Of a stretch of 64,000 nt of DNA, positions 26,664-35,524 are shown piece by piece; position 1 is the stretch's first letter, and the number at the start of each line of letters is the position of its first letter. The position numbers were made by a program, and so were the translations under genes. Source of the stretch: Cupriavidus oxalaticus (GTDB lineage: Bacteria; Pseudomonadota; Gammaproteobacteria; Burkholderiales; Burkholderiaceae); the NCBI RefSeq assembly GCF_016894385.1, contig NZ_CP069811.1, positions 62,001 through 126,000 on the forward strand, given 5' to 3'. The notes beneath the pieces were generated by a model. The model searched no databases and was not told the origin of the DNA. It worked only from the letters and a program-made list of their open reading frames with translations.

Positions 26664-29435
26664 ATGGATATTTCGCGCCAGGCCCTGTTCGGCCGACTCA
26701 CTCCCACCCTGTTCAAGGCGCTGGAAAGCGCGACCGCTTTCTGCAAGCTTCGCGGCAACCCGTACGTGGAGCTGGTTCATTGGCTGCACCAGTTGCTGCA
26801 GGCGCCCGATGGCGACATGCAGCGCATGCTGCGGCACGCGGGCGCGGACCGCGCACTGCTGGAGGCCGACCTGACGCGGGCATTGGCGGCGCTGCCGGCC
26901 GGCGCTACCTCGATCAACGATTTCTCGTTCCAGATCGAGACGGCGGTGGAGCGAGCCTGGGTCTACGCAACGCTGGCATTCGGCGACGGCCGCGTGCGCG
27001 GGGCCTACCTGCTGACCGCGCTGCTGAAGACGCCCGAGCTGCGCCGCACCGTCCTTGGCGTGTCCAGGCAGTTCGGGAAGGTGCAGGCCGATGACCTCGT
27101 CGCCAGCCTGCCGGCACAGGTTGCCCAGTCGCCGGAAGCGGCGGAGGCCGCGTATGACGGCAGCGGCCTGGCGCCGACTGCGCCGGGAGAGGCGAGCGGC
27201 GCCATGGGCGGTGCGCCCGCAGGCCGCTCAGCGCTGCGCCAGTACTGCCTTGACCTGACCGAGGCCGCCCGCGCCGGCAAGCTCGATCCCGTGATCGGCC
27301 GAGAGCAGGAAATCCGCACCATGACGGACATCCTGCTGCGCCGCCGCCAGAACAACCCGCTGCTGACCGGCGATGCGGGCGTAGGCAAGACGGCCGTGAT
27401 CGAGGGATTTGCCCGAGCCATCGCGGCGGGGCAGGTGCCGCCGAGCCTGGAAGATGTCCGGCTCCTGAGCCTCGACGTCGGCGCATTGCTCGCCGGCGCC
27501 AGCATGAAGGGCGAATTCGAGGCGCGCCTGAAGGCTGTGCTGGATGAGGCCGACAGCTCGCCCAGGCCGGTGATCCTGTTTATCGACGAAGTCCACACGC
27601 TGGTCGGTGCCGGCGGGCAGGCGGGCACCGGCGACGCCGCCAACCTGCTCAAGCCGGCGCTGGCGCGGGGCGCGTTGCGCACGATCGGCGCCACCACCTG
27701 GACCGAGTACAAGCGTCATATCGAAAAGGATCCCGCGCTCGTGCGACGGTTCCAGGTGCTGCAAATCATGGAGCCGGAAGAGGCCATGGCAATGGCCATG
27801 CTGCGCGGGCTGGTTGCCACGTTCGAGACGCATCACCAGGTGCTCGTGCGCGATGAGGCCGTGCGCGCCGCGGTCAGGCTGTCGCATCGCTACATCCCGT
27901 CCCGGCAGTTGCCTGACAAGGCGATCAGCCTGCTCGACACCGCCTGCGCGCGCGTTGCGCTGTCGTTGTACGCGCCGCCGAAGGAAGTCGAATTCCTGCG
28001 GCAGCAATTGCAGGCATGCGATACCGAGCATGCGCTGCTGGCCAAAGAGGCGGCTCTCGGCGCCGCCCCCGGCAAGCGGCTGACGCTGCGGATGGCCGAC
28101 CTCAATACGCGCTGCGAGCGGATCAAGGCCGAGCTGGCGCTGGCCGACGGCCGGTGGAAGCGGGAACTTGGCCTGGCCAACGACCTGCTTGCCCGCCGGC
28201 GGCTGATGAGCCAGGCGCCGGAGCAAGCGCCGTTGGCCACGGACGAGGCCCGCCGCCAGCTCGAGGCAATCGAAGCCGAACTGAGCGCGGTCCGTGCCAG
28301 CGGGCCACTGGTCCACACCGAAGTGAACGAGGCGGTCGTGGCCGAGATCGTTTCAGACTGGACCGGCATCCCTGTCGGCCGGATGGTGGCGGACGAGTTG
28401 GCGACGGTGATGCGGCTGCCGCAGACGCTCGCCGCCAGGGTGATCGGGCAAGACCACGCGCTTGCGCTGCTGGGAGAGCGTATTCAGACCGCCAGGGCGC
28501 AGCTGGCCGATCCCGGCAAGCCGGTCGGAGTGTTCCTGCTGGTGGGGCCGTCCGGCATCGGCAAGACCGAAACGGCGCTGGCGCTGGCCGATGCGCTGTA
28601 CGGCGGCGAGCAGAACCTCATCTCGATCAATCTCTCCGAATTCCAGGAGGCGCATACCGTCTCGACGCTCAAGGGTGCGCCGCCAGGCTATGTCGGCTAT
28701 GGCGACGGCGGCGTGCTCACGGAAGCGGTGCGCCGCCGCCCGCACAGCGTGGTACTGCTCGATGAAGTCGAGAAGGCGCATCCCGACGTGCACGAAGTCT
28801 TCTACCAGGTCTTCGACAAGGGCTGCATGGAAGACGGCGAAGGCCGCCACATCGACTTCCGCAACACCCTCCTGCTGCTCACCAGCAATGTGGGTTCCGA
28901 CCTGCTGCCGGACCTGTTGCCGGACCTGCTGCCGGACCTGTGCGAGGGCGATGCGTCGCCACCTGACCTTGCCGCATTGTGCGACGCCATCATGCCCGAA
29001 TTGCGCAAGCGGTTCCCTGCGGCCTTCCTCGGTCGCCTCGTGGTCGTTCCCTACCTGCCGCTGGCGGCGGGCGACCTTGGCCGCATCGCCCGCCTGCACC
29101 TGGACCGGGTCGCTGCACGCCTGCAGACCCAGCACGGCATTGCATTGAAGTACGTGGAAGCCGTGGTCGATCTCATCGTGGCACGGTGCCCGCCGGGGGA
29201 GACCGGCGCGCGCCGGCTGACCGGCTTCATCGAGCAGGTCATCCAGCCGCAACTCGCGCGGCTCTGGCTGACGGCGCTGGCCGGCAAACAGGAGGTGGCG
29301 GCCATCGCCATCGGCCGGTCCGGCACAGAGCCGGGCGAGCTGACCTATGACATCGAATACCGCTCCGGCCAGGGTGATGCCGAGCCGGGCAATGCCGAAG
29401 CCGGACCGGCGCTGATGCCTCCGGCACATCCTTGA
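26664..29435 (+). CDS. tssH: type VI secretion ATPase TssH (ClpV)
   Basis: AAA+ disaggregase of 923 residues that pulls apart the contracted TssBC sheath for re-use. The N domain (1-160) is followed by AAA1 with Walker A GDAGVGKT (~235) and Walker B LFIDEVHT (~305), a middle coiled-coil region, and AAA2 with Walker A GPSGIGKT (~627) and LLDEVEKAH (~698). It is first in the rightward arm. A tandem repeat GSDLLPDLLPDLLPDLCEG (~749-765), from 12-bp units, is inserted in the AAA2 sensor region; I do not know this from other ClpV proteins. The ribosome site before ATG 26664 is weak. Confidence 0.97.
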   Translation: MDISRQALFGRLTPTLFKALESATAFCKLRGNPYVELVHWLHQLLQAPDGDMQRMLRHAGADRALLEADLTRALAALPAGATSINDFSFQIETAVERAWVYATLAFGDGRVRGAYLLTALLKTPELRRTVLGVSRQFGKVQADDLVASLPAQVAQSPEAAEAAYDGSGLAPTAPGEASGAMGGAPAGRSALRQYCLDLTEAARAGKLDPVIGREQEIRTMTDILLRRRQNNPLLTGDAGVGKTAVIEGFARAIAAGQVPPSLEDVRLLSLDVGALLAGASMKGEFEARLKAVLDEADSSPRPVILFIDEVHTLVGAGGQAGTGDAANLLKPALARGALRTIGATTWTEYKRHIEKDPALVRRFQVLQIMEPEEAMAMAMLRGLVATFETHHQVLVRDEAVRAAVRLSHRYIPSRQLPDKAISLLDTACARVALSLYAPPKEVEFLRQQLQACDTEHALLAKEAALGAAPGKRLTLRMADLNTRCERIKAELALADGRWKRELGLANDLLARRRLMSQAPEQAPLATDEARRQLEAIEAELSAVRASGPLVHTEVNEAVVAEIVSDWTGIPVGRMVADELATVMRLPQTLAARVIGQDHALALLGERIQTARAQLADPGKPVGVFLLVGPSGIGKTETALALADALYGGEQNLISINLSEFQEAHTVSTLKGAPPGYVGYGDGGVLTEAVRRRPHSVVLLDEVEKAHPDVHEVFYQVFDKGCMEDGEGRHIDFRNTLLLLTSNVGSDLLPDLLPDLLPDLCEGDASPPDLAALCDAIMPELRKRFPAAFLGRLVVVPYLPLAAGDLGRIARLHLDRVAARLQTQHGIALKYVEAVVDLIVARCPPGETGARRLTGFIEQVIQPQLARLWLTALAGKQEVAAIAIGRSGTEPGELTYDIEYRSGQGDAEPGNAEAGPALMPPAHP

Positions 29436-29453
29436 AACCCCTTGGGGAGAGCC

Positions 29454-30011
29454 ATGTCCGTTGTGAACAGTTCGCAGAAATTTATCGCGCGCAATCGTAC
29501 GCCGCGCGTCCAGATCGAGTACGACGTCGAAGTCTACGGCTCGGAGAAGCGCATCGAGCTGCCGTTCGTGATGGGCGTCCTGGCGGACCTCTCGGGCAAG
29601 CCCGCCGAGCCGCTGCTGCCGGTGGCCGACCGCAAGTTCCTTGAGGTCGACGTCGACAACTTCGACGAGCGCATGAAGGCAATGCAGCCGCGCGTGGCGT
29701 TTGCGGTGCCCAACACGCTGTCGGGCGAAGGCCAGCTGCTGGTCGACATGACCTTCGAGAGCATCGAGGACTTCTCGCCGGCCGCCGTGGCCGGCAAGGT
29801 CGATGCGCTCAAACGGCTGCTCGAAGCCCGCACGCAGCTTGCCAACCTGCAGACCTATATGGACGGCAAGTCGGGCGCCGAAGCGCTGATCAACCAGCTG
29901 CTCCAGGATCCCGCGCTGCTGCAGTCGCTTGCCAGCGCACCCCGGACACAGGCCAGCGAAGACAAAGGCGAAGCCGAACCCGAACCCGAACCCGAATCCG
30001 AACCCTCCTGA
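29454..30011 (+). CDS. tssB: type VI secretion contractile sheath protein TssB
   Basis: Small sheath subunit (VipA), 185 residues, pairing with TssC. It has NSSQKFIARNRTPRVQIEYD, VEVYGSEKRIELPFVMGVLA and DLSGKPAEPLLPVADRKFLE, and the NFDERMKAMQPRVAFAVPNT segment, all highly conserved. The C-terminus ends in an acidic repeat EAEPEPEPESEPS made by 6-bp units, a locally expanded tail. ATG 29454 follows GGGGAGAG. It lies 18 bp after tssH. Confidence 0.96.
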   Translation: MSVVNSSQKFIARNRTPRVQIEYDVEVYGSEKRIELPFVMGVLADLSGKPAEPLLPVADRKFLEVDVDNFDERMKAMQPRVAFAVPNTLSGEGQLLVDMTFESIEDFSPAAVAGKVDALKRLLEARTQLANLQTYMDGKSGAEALINQLLQDPALLQSLASAPRTQASEDKGEAEPEPEPESEPS

Positions 30012-30060
30012 ATCGCCCGGCTGCTTTCCTACCTGAACCACTTCATCGAGCAAGGAATCC

Positions 30061-31578
30061 ATGGCTCCCGCCCAACAAACGCAGATACAAGCGGCAGCGG
30101 CCGCTGAGCATGCCGCTGGCCACGCTGCTGGCCACGCCGAGTTCGCCGCGCTGATCAGCCGCGAGTTTTCCCCCAAGACGGAGCAGGCACGCGAGGCTGT
30201 CGACCTCGCCGTCAGGACGCTGGCCGAGCAGGCACTCGCCAGCGCCTGCACCCTGAGCGACGATGCCTACAAGAGCATCGAGGCCATCATTGCCGCCATC
30301 GACAAGAAGCTTTCGGAACAGATCAACCTGATCCTGCACCACGCGGATTTCCAGAAGCTGGAGTCCGCGTGGCGCGGCCTGCATCACCTGGTCGCCAACA
30401 CCGAAACCGACGACAGGCTGCGGATTCGCGTGATGGACGTGTCCAAGGAAGAACTGCGCCGCACGCTGCGCCGCTACAAGGGCATCGGCTGGGACCAGAG
30501 CCCGTTCTTCAAGCGCATCTATGAAGAAGAGTACGGGCAGCTCGGTGGCGAGCCCTATGGCTGCCTGGTGGCCGACTACTACTTCGACCACACGCCGCCG
30601 GACGTGGAGTTGCTCGGTTCGATGGCCAGGATCTCGGCCGCTGCCCATGCGCCGTTTATCGCCGGCGCCTCGCCCTCGGTGCTGCAAATGGATTCGTGGC
30701 AGGAGCTGGCCAACCCGCGCGACCTGTCCAAGATCTTCCAGAACCTGGAATACGCGCCATGGAATGGCCTGCGCAGCTCGGAAGACGCGCGCTACGTGGG
30801 CCTGGCCATGCCGCGCTTCCTGGCGCGCCTGCCGTATGGCATCCATACCAATCCGGTCGATGCCTTTGGCTTCGAGGAAGACACCGACGGCGCCGATCAT
30901 CGCAACTATGTGTGGAGCAACGCGGCCTATGCGATGGCGGTCAATATCAACCGCTCCTTCAAGCTCTATGGCTGGTGCACGCTGATCCGCGGCGTCGAGA
31001 GCGGTGGCGTGGTGGAGAACCTGCCCTGCCACGCCTTCCCGACCGACGACGGCGGCATCGACACGAAATGCCCGACCGAGATCGCGATCTCGGATCGCCG
31101 CGAAGCCGAGCTGTCGAAGAATGGGTTCATCTCGCTGGTGCATCGCAAGAACACCGACTACGCGGCCTTTATCGGCGCGCAGTCGCTGCAGAAGCCTGCG
31201 GAGTACTACGACGCTGATGCCACCGCCAATGCCAACCTCTCTGCCCGGCTGCCGTACCTGTTTGCCTGCTCGCGCTTCGCCCATTACCTGAAGTGCATCG
31301 TGCGCGACAAGATCGGCGCGTTCAAGGAGCGCGAGGACATGCAGCGCTGGCTCAACGAATGGATCATGAACTACGTCGATGCCGATCCTGCCAACTCCTC
31401 GCAAGAGACCAAGGCCAGGCGCCCGCTGGCGGCCGCCGAAGTGCTCGTGGAAGACATCGACGGCAATCCCGGCTACTACAGCGCCAAGTTTTTCCTGCGT
31501 CCGCATTTCCAGCTCGAAGGCCTGACGGTCTCGCTGCGGCTGGTAGCCCGGTTGCCGTCGGTCAAGGACGCCGCATAG
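30061..31578 (+). CDS. tssC: type VI secretion contractile sheath protein TssC
   Basis: Large sheath subunit (VipB), 505 residues. Conserved stretches are HHADFQKLESAWRGLHHLVA, FKRIYEEEYGQLGGEPYGCL, FGFEEDTDGADHRNYVWSNA and YAMAVNINRSFKLYGWCTLI, and the C-terminal NPGYYSAKFFLRPHFQLEGL. With TssB it forms the contracting tube outside the Hcp tube. The N-terminal stretch AEHAAGHAAGHAE is a short repeat. It lies 49 bp after tssB. Confidence 0.97.
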   Translation: MAPAQQTQIQAAAAAEHAAGHAAGHAEFAALISREFSPKTEQAREAVDLAVRTLAEQALASACTLSDDAYKSIEAIIAAIDKKLSEQINLILHHADFQKLESAWRGLHHLVANTETDDRLRIRVMDVSKEELRRTLRRYKGIGWDQSPFFKRIYEEEYGQLGGEPYGCLVADYYFDHTPPDVELLGSMARISAAAHAPFIAGASPSVLQMDSWQELANPRDLSKIFQNLEYAPWNGLRSSEDARYVGLAMPRFLARLPYGIHTNPVDAFGFEEDTDGADHRNYVWSNAAYAMAVNINRSFKLYGWCTLIRGVESGGVVENLPCHAFPTDDGGIDTKCPTEIAISDRREAELSKNGFISLVHRKNTDYAAFIGAQSLQKPAEYYDADATANANLSARLPYLFACSRFAHYLKCIVRDKIGAFKEREDMQRWLNEWIMNYVDADPANSSQETKARRPLAAAEVLVEDIDGNPGYYSAKFFLRPHFQLEGLTVSLRLVARLPSVKDAA

Positions 31579-31701
31579 CCAACGTCGGGGGCACCGACCC
31601 GGGCCGGAGATGCCCACGGCAAGGCCGTGCATCCGTCGCAAGGATGCGATGCCGCCGTGGCCCTTGTCCGCAGTTTCTGACTTACATAAAGGAGTGACGC
31701 A

Positions 31702-32187
31702 ATGGCACAGGACATTTTCCTGAAGATCAATGGCATCGATGGCGAATCGCTGGATTCGTCCCACAAGAACGAGATCGAGGTGCTTGCGTGGGACTGGAGC
31801 ATCGAGCAGCAGTCGACCATGCATGCCGGCAGTGGCGGCGGCGCCGGCAAGGCGACGGTGTCGGACCTGACCTTCGAGCACTACATCGACCGCGCTTCCC
31901 CCAACCTGATGAAGTACTGCCTGACGGGCAAGCACATCAACGAAGCGGTGCTGGTCGTGCGCAAGGCCGGCGGCAACCCGCTCGAGTACCTGAAGCTCAC
32001 CATGACCGACGTGATTGTCACCAGGGTCAGCCCGAGGGGCTCGGTAAACGATGAAGTGCGCATGCGCGAGCAGGTGGCGCTGTCGTTCTCCCGGGTCAAG
32101 CAGGAGTACGTGGTGCAGAACGCCCAGGGCGGCAGCGGTGGCGCCGTGACGGCGGGCTACGACATCAAGGGTAACAAGGAAGCTTGA
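31702..32187 (+). CDS. hcp: type VI secretion tube protein Hcp (TssD)
   Basis: Inner-tube ring subunit and carrier of small effectors, 161 residues. It begins MAQDIFLKINGIDGESLDSS and has IEVLAWDWSIEQQSTMHAGS, FEHYIDRASPNLMKYCLTGK and EYLKLTMTDVIVTRVSPRGS, the Hcp family pattern. AAGGAGTG precedes the ATG. It is flanked by a 123-bp gap with stem-loops on the left and by a strong hairpin on the right (32206-32246), which suggests its transcript is kept more abundant than its neighbours'. Hcp is usually the most abundant T6SS protein. Confidence 0.97.
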   Translation: MAQDIFLKINGIDGESLDSSHKNEIEVLAWDWSIEQQSTMHAGSGGGAGKATVSDLTFEHYIDRASPNLMKYCLTGKHINEAVLVVRKAGGNPLEYLKLTMTDVIVTRVSPRGSVNDEVRMREQVALSFSRVKQEYVVQNAQGGSGGAVTAGYDIKGNKEA

Positions 32188-32205
32188 CCCGCGCCCGGCG
32201 AGAGA

Positions 32206-32246
32206 GGGCCCTGCCGCGATCCGTGAAGCGAGGATCGGCAGGGCCC
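32206..32246 (+). terminator. strong hairpin after hcp, probable partial terminator
   Basis: GGGCCCTGCCG...GATCC (32206-32222) pairs with GGATCGGCAGGGCCC (32232-32246), with one bulged base. It lies 18 bp after the hcp stop and before tssJ. No clear U-run follows, so it more likely slows or protects the 3' end of hcp mRNA than fully stops transcription of tssJKLM. Confidence 0.6.
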
Positions 32247-32314
32247 CCTGCCTGGCACGCGAGGCGGCTGCGGCATGACGCGGGCGTCTTGTCGTGCGGC
32301 ACCAGGAGATTGCA

Positions 32315-32842
32315 GTGAATCCACGCATCATGGCCGTATTGGCCGTCGCATCGTCCTTCGCATCGGCCGCCGCATTGCTGTGCGCCTGCTCGGCGCCGCA
32401 GCCGGACGCCTCCAGGGAACAGATCCGGCTCGTGCTGGCTGTCGATGCCAGGCCGACCGTCAATCCGGACGAGCAAGGCCGTGCTGCGCCCGTCTTCGTT
32501 CGCGTCTATGAACTCAAGACGGAAGCGGCGTTCGAGAGCGCCGACTACTTCTCGCTCGATCACAACGACAAGACCGTCCTGGCGCAGGACCTGCTGGCCC
32601 GCGATGCGTTCGTGCTGCGTCCCGGCGAGTCTCGCTCGATCGAGCGCAGGCTCAACCCCCAAACGACAGCGCTGGGGTTCCTGGTCGGATACCGCGACCT
32701 GGGCAAGGCGTCCTGGCGCACGGTCTACCCATTGCCGCCCGCACCCGAAACGGCCTGGTACCGCGCCGTCGTGCCGGCGCGCAAGGTCAAGCTGCAGGTC
32801 TTGCTCGACCAGCAAACCATCACCGTTCTGAAACCCGACTGA
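32315..32842 (+). CDS. tssJ: type VI secretion lipoprotein TssJ
   Basis: Outer-membrane lipoprotein of the TssJLM membrane complex, 175 residues. Signal sequence ASSFASAAALLCACSAP contains the lipobox LCAC. The mature part includes LVLAVDARPTVNPDEQGRAA, PVFVRVYELKTEAAFESADY and FSLDHNDKTVLAQDLLA, typical of TssJ. I chose GTG 32315 because AGGAG lies 6 bp before it; ATG 32330 would shorten the signal peptide to too few residues. It lies after hcp and before tssK. Confidence 0.93.
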   Translation: MNPRIMAVLAVASSFASAAALLCACSAPQPDASREQIRLVLAVDARPTVNPDEQGRAAPVFVRVYELKTEAAFESADYFSLDHNDKTVLAQDLLARDAFVLRPGESRSIERRLNPQTTALGFLVGYRDLGKASWRTVYPLPPAPETAWYRAVVPARKVKLQVLLDQQTITVLKPD

Positions 32843-32845
32843 TTT

Positions 32846-34189
32846 ATGAGCTGGTACAACAAGGTCGTCTGGAGCGAGGGGCTGTTCTTGCGCCCGCAGC
32901 TGTTCCAGCAGCAGGAGCGCTACCTGGAGCATTTCGCGCATAAGCGCGCCGCGGCGCTGAGCCCGTTCTTCTGGGGCTTTGCGCATCTGGCCATCGACAC
33001 CGAGGCGCTGGCGCTGGGCAAGCTGGTGGTTGCCGGCGCCGCCGGCATCCTGCAGGACGGCACGCCATTCGACGCGCCGGCACATGCGCGGTTGCCGGCG
33101 CCCCTGGCATTGCGCCATGAGCACCTGAACCAGCGCATCTGCCTGTCGGCACCGATTCGCACCCCCAATACGGAAGAGACCACGTTCGACAATGGCGCGG
33201 ATTCGCTGGCGCGGTACCGCAGCTTCGAAGAAGAACTGCTGGACGCCAACTCGATCGGGCAGGGTCCGAAGCTGGTGCAACTGGCCGACTTGCGCCTGCG
33301 CCTGCTGCCGGAAAAAGAGCTGACCGAATCCTGGATCGGGCTGCCGCTTGCCAGGGTGGCCGAGATCCGCGCCGACGGCAGTGCCGTGCTCGATCCGGCG
33401 CTGATCCCGCCCGTCAACGTGTACACCGCCAGCGCCTTGCTGACGACATGGCTGGGCGAACTCCACGGCCTGCTGCGCCTGCGTGCCAGTGCGATGGCCG
33501 AACGGCTTGCCGCGGCCGGCACCCGCGGCGCAGACGCCGCCGAAGTGTCGGAGTACCTCATCCTCCAGCTGCTGAACCGCCATGAGCCGGTGCTGACGCA
33601 TATGCTCGAGGCCAAGTCCGCGTCGCCCGAGGAACTCTATGTCTTGCTGACCGCACTGGCCGGCGAGCTGTCTACCTTTGTCCGCACCACAACCCGGCGC
33701 CCGAAATTGTTTGGCGCCTATCGCCACGACGAGCCGCACACCTGCCTGAAGCCGGTGGTCGATGACCTGCGCTTCCTGCTCAATGTGGTGCTGGAGCGCA
33801 GCGCCCAGCGCATCGAATTGCGCGACCAGGCCCACGGCATCCGGCTCGCTGTGATGGAGCCGAACGAGATCGGGCGCTTCCATACCTTCGTGCTGGCCGT
33901 TGGCGCGCAGATGCCGGCCGACGTGCTGCAGCAGCAATTCCCGGCCCAGGCCAAGGCGGGACCTTCGGAGCGCCTTGCCGATCTGATCCGCGCGCACCTT
34001 CCCGGCATCCCGCTGCGGCCGCTGCCCGTGCCGCCGCGCCAGATTCCGTTCAACGCCGGGCAGGTCTACTTCGAGTTGTCCCAGGACCATCCGCTGTGGG
34101 AGCAGGTCCAGCGTTACGGCGGCCTGGCGTTGCATGTGGCCGGCCATTTTCCGGAAATTCGCCTTGAGTTGTGGGGAGTGCGCAGCTGA
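32846..34189 (+). CDS. tssK: type VI secretion baseplate adaptor TssK
   Basis: Links the baseplate to the TssJLM membrane complex, 447 residues. The start MSWYNKVVWSEGLFLRPQLF with QQQERYLEHFAHKRAAALSP is the classic TssK opening. Other marks are GTPFDAPAHARLPAPLALRH, GLPLARVAEIRADGSAVLDP, LNRHEPVLTHMLEAKSASPE and the C-terminal RLELWGVRS-like end (IRLELWGVRS). It starts 3 bp after tssJ and its stop overlaps the tssL start (TGATG). Confidence 0.96.
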   Translation: MSWYNKVVWSEGLFLRPQLFQQQERYLEHFAHKRAAALSPFFWGFAHLAIDTEALALGKLVVAGAAGILQDGTPFDAPAHARLPAPLALRHEHLNQRICLSAPIRTPNTEETTFDNGADSLARYRSFEEELLDANSIGQGPKLVQLADLRLRLLPEKELTESWIGLPLARVAEIRADGSAVLDPALIPPVNVYTASALLTTWLGELHGLLRLRASAMAERLAAAGTRGADAAEVSEYLILQLLNRHEPVLTHMLEAKSASPEELYVLLTALAGELSTFVRTTTRRPKLFGAYRHDEPHTCLKPVVDDLRFLLNVVLERSAQRIELRDQAHGIRLAVMEPNEIGRFHTFVLAVGAQMPADVLQQQFPAQAKAGPSERLADLIRAHLPGIPLRPLPVPPRQIPFNAGQVYFELSQDHPLWEQVQRYGGLALHVAGHFPEIRLELWGVRS

Positions 34190-35511
34190 TGTCAGACGCA
34201 GTCGAAAACACCGATCCCGGCGTGCCGGACGACGGCACCGTGCCGTTGTCGGCCATCGCGGACGCAGTCAACGGCGCCGCCTCGGCATCCGCGGACACCA
34301 CCGCGCCAGGGCGGGCCGCATGGCGCTGGAACACACTCGAAACGCCGGAGCAGCGCGCCGCGCGCATCGCGGCCAGCGCCAATCCCGTGCTTGCCGCGGC
34401 GCAACCGCTGCTGCGCGCGCTGGCCGACATGCCGGCGGACTTGCCCGCAGACTTGGCCGGTGTCGGCGCGGCGCAAGCGCTGAAGCAGATGCTGATGCAC
34501 GAGATCCAGCAGTTCCAGGCGGTCTGCGAGCGCGCCAACCTGCGCCGCGAGCACGTGCTCGCCGCGCGCTACACGCTCTGCACCGCGCTGGACGAGGCCG
34601 CCAACGCGACCCGCTGGGGCGAAGCCGGCGACTGGGCCACGCACAGCCTGCTGATCCAGTGCCACCAGGAGGGAGACGGCGGCGAGAAAGTGTTCCAGCT
34701 GCTGGGCCGGCTGGTGGCCTCGCCGCAGGAGCACATGCACGTCATCGAGCTGGTCTACCAGGTGCTGTCGCTGGGCTTTCGCGGCCGCTACGGCAAGCGT
34801 GCCGAAGGACCGCGCGAACTCGACGCGATCCGCCAGCAGCTGTTGAACCTGATCGCCGGCGCGCGCGAAAGCGTGCCGCGCGAGCTGTCGCCGCACGGAC
34901 TCGGCGCGGCGCCCGGCAAGCTGCGGCGGCTGCGTTCGGTGCCGGTGTGGATCACGGCCTGCGTGCTGTCGCTCGGCGTTGCGGCATTGTTCGGCTGGTA
35001 CAAATATCAGCTGCTTGCCGGCGCCCATGCGCTGGCGCAGCAGATCGTCGCCATTGGCCACGCCGCGCCGCCGGATCCGCCCAAGGCGCTGCGGCTGGCG
35101 GCGCTGCTGCAGGCGGAGATCGCCCGCGGCGTGGTGAGCGTCAGCGAGGACGACAAGCGCAGTGCAGTCACGTTCCGCGGCGACGACATGTTCGCCGCCG
35201 GCCAGGTGGATGTCGGCAACAAGGTCCTGCCGGTGCTCGACAAGGTGGCCGCAGAGATCGGCAAGGTCGCGGGACAGGTTACGGTGATCGGCCATACCGA
35301 CAACGTTCCGATCAGGACCGCACGTTTTCCTTCCAACCAGGTGTTGTCCGAAGAGCGCGCGGCCGTCGTCGCGGAATACCTCGCCGGCAAGGGGGTTGCC
35401 AGGGGACGGCTCCTGGCGGTGGGCAAGGGCGACAGCGAACCGGTTGCGGGCAATGCATCGGCCGCGGCGCGCGCGCAGAACCGCCGCGTGGAAATCGTGG
35501 TGACGCATTGA
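34189..35511 (+). CDS. tssL: type VI secretion protein TssL with OmpA-like domain
   Basis: Inner-membrane protein of 440 residues. The cytoplasmic DotU-type domain has HEIQQFQAVCERANLRREHV, AARYTLCTALDEAANATRWG and HSLLIQCHQEGDGGEKVFQL with LGRLVASPQEHMHVIELVYQ. One membrane helix follows (WITACVLSLGVAALFGWY, ~251). The periplasmic OmpA-like domain (VTVIGHTDNVPI, ~365, and AAARAQNRRVEIVV) should bind peptidoglycan. This is the evolved TssL form with the anchor fused to it. It begins inside the tssK stop codon. Confidence 0.95.
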   Translation: MSDAVENTDPGVPDDGTVPLSAIADAVNGAASASADTTAPGRAAWRWNTLETPEQRAARIAASANPVLAAAQPLLRALADMPADLPADLAGVGAAQALKQMLMHEIQQFQAVCERANLRREHVLAARYTLCTALDEAANATRWGEAGDWATHSLLIQCHQEGDGGEKVFQLLGRLVASPQEHMHVIELVYQVLSLGFRGRYGKRAEGPRELDAIRQQLLNLIAGARESVPRELSPHGLGAAPGKLRRLRSVPVWITACVLSLGVAALFGWYKYQLLAGAHALAQQIVAIGHAAPPDPPKALRLAALLQAEIARGVVSVSEDDKRSAVTFRGDDMFAAGQVDVGNKVLPVLDKVAAEIGKVAGQVTVIGHTDNVPIRTARFPSNQVLSEERAAVVAEYLAGKGVARGRLLAVGKGDSEPVAGNASAAARAQNRRVEIVVTH

Positions 35512-35524
35512 GAGAGAGTGCTGT

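Noticed and set aside
31660..31680. Possible sigma-54 promoter (TGGCCC...GC) before hcp
   Set aside because: The GG-to-GC spacing is one base short and the remaining positions fit poorly.
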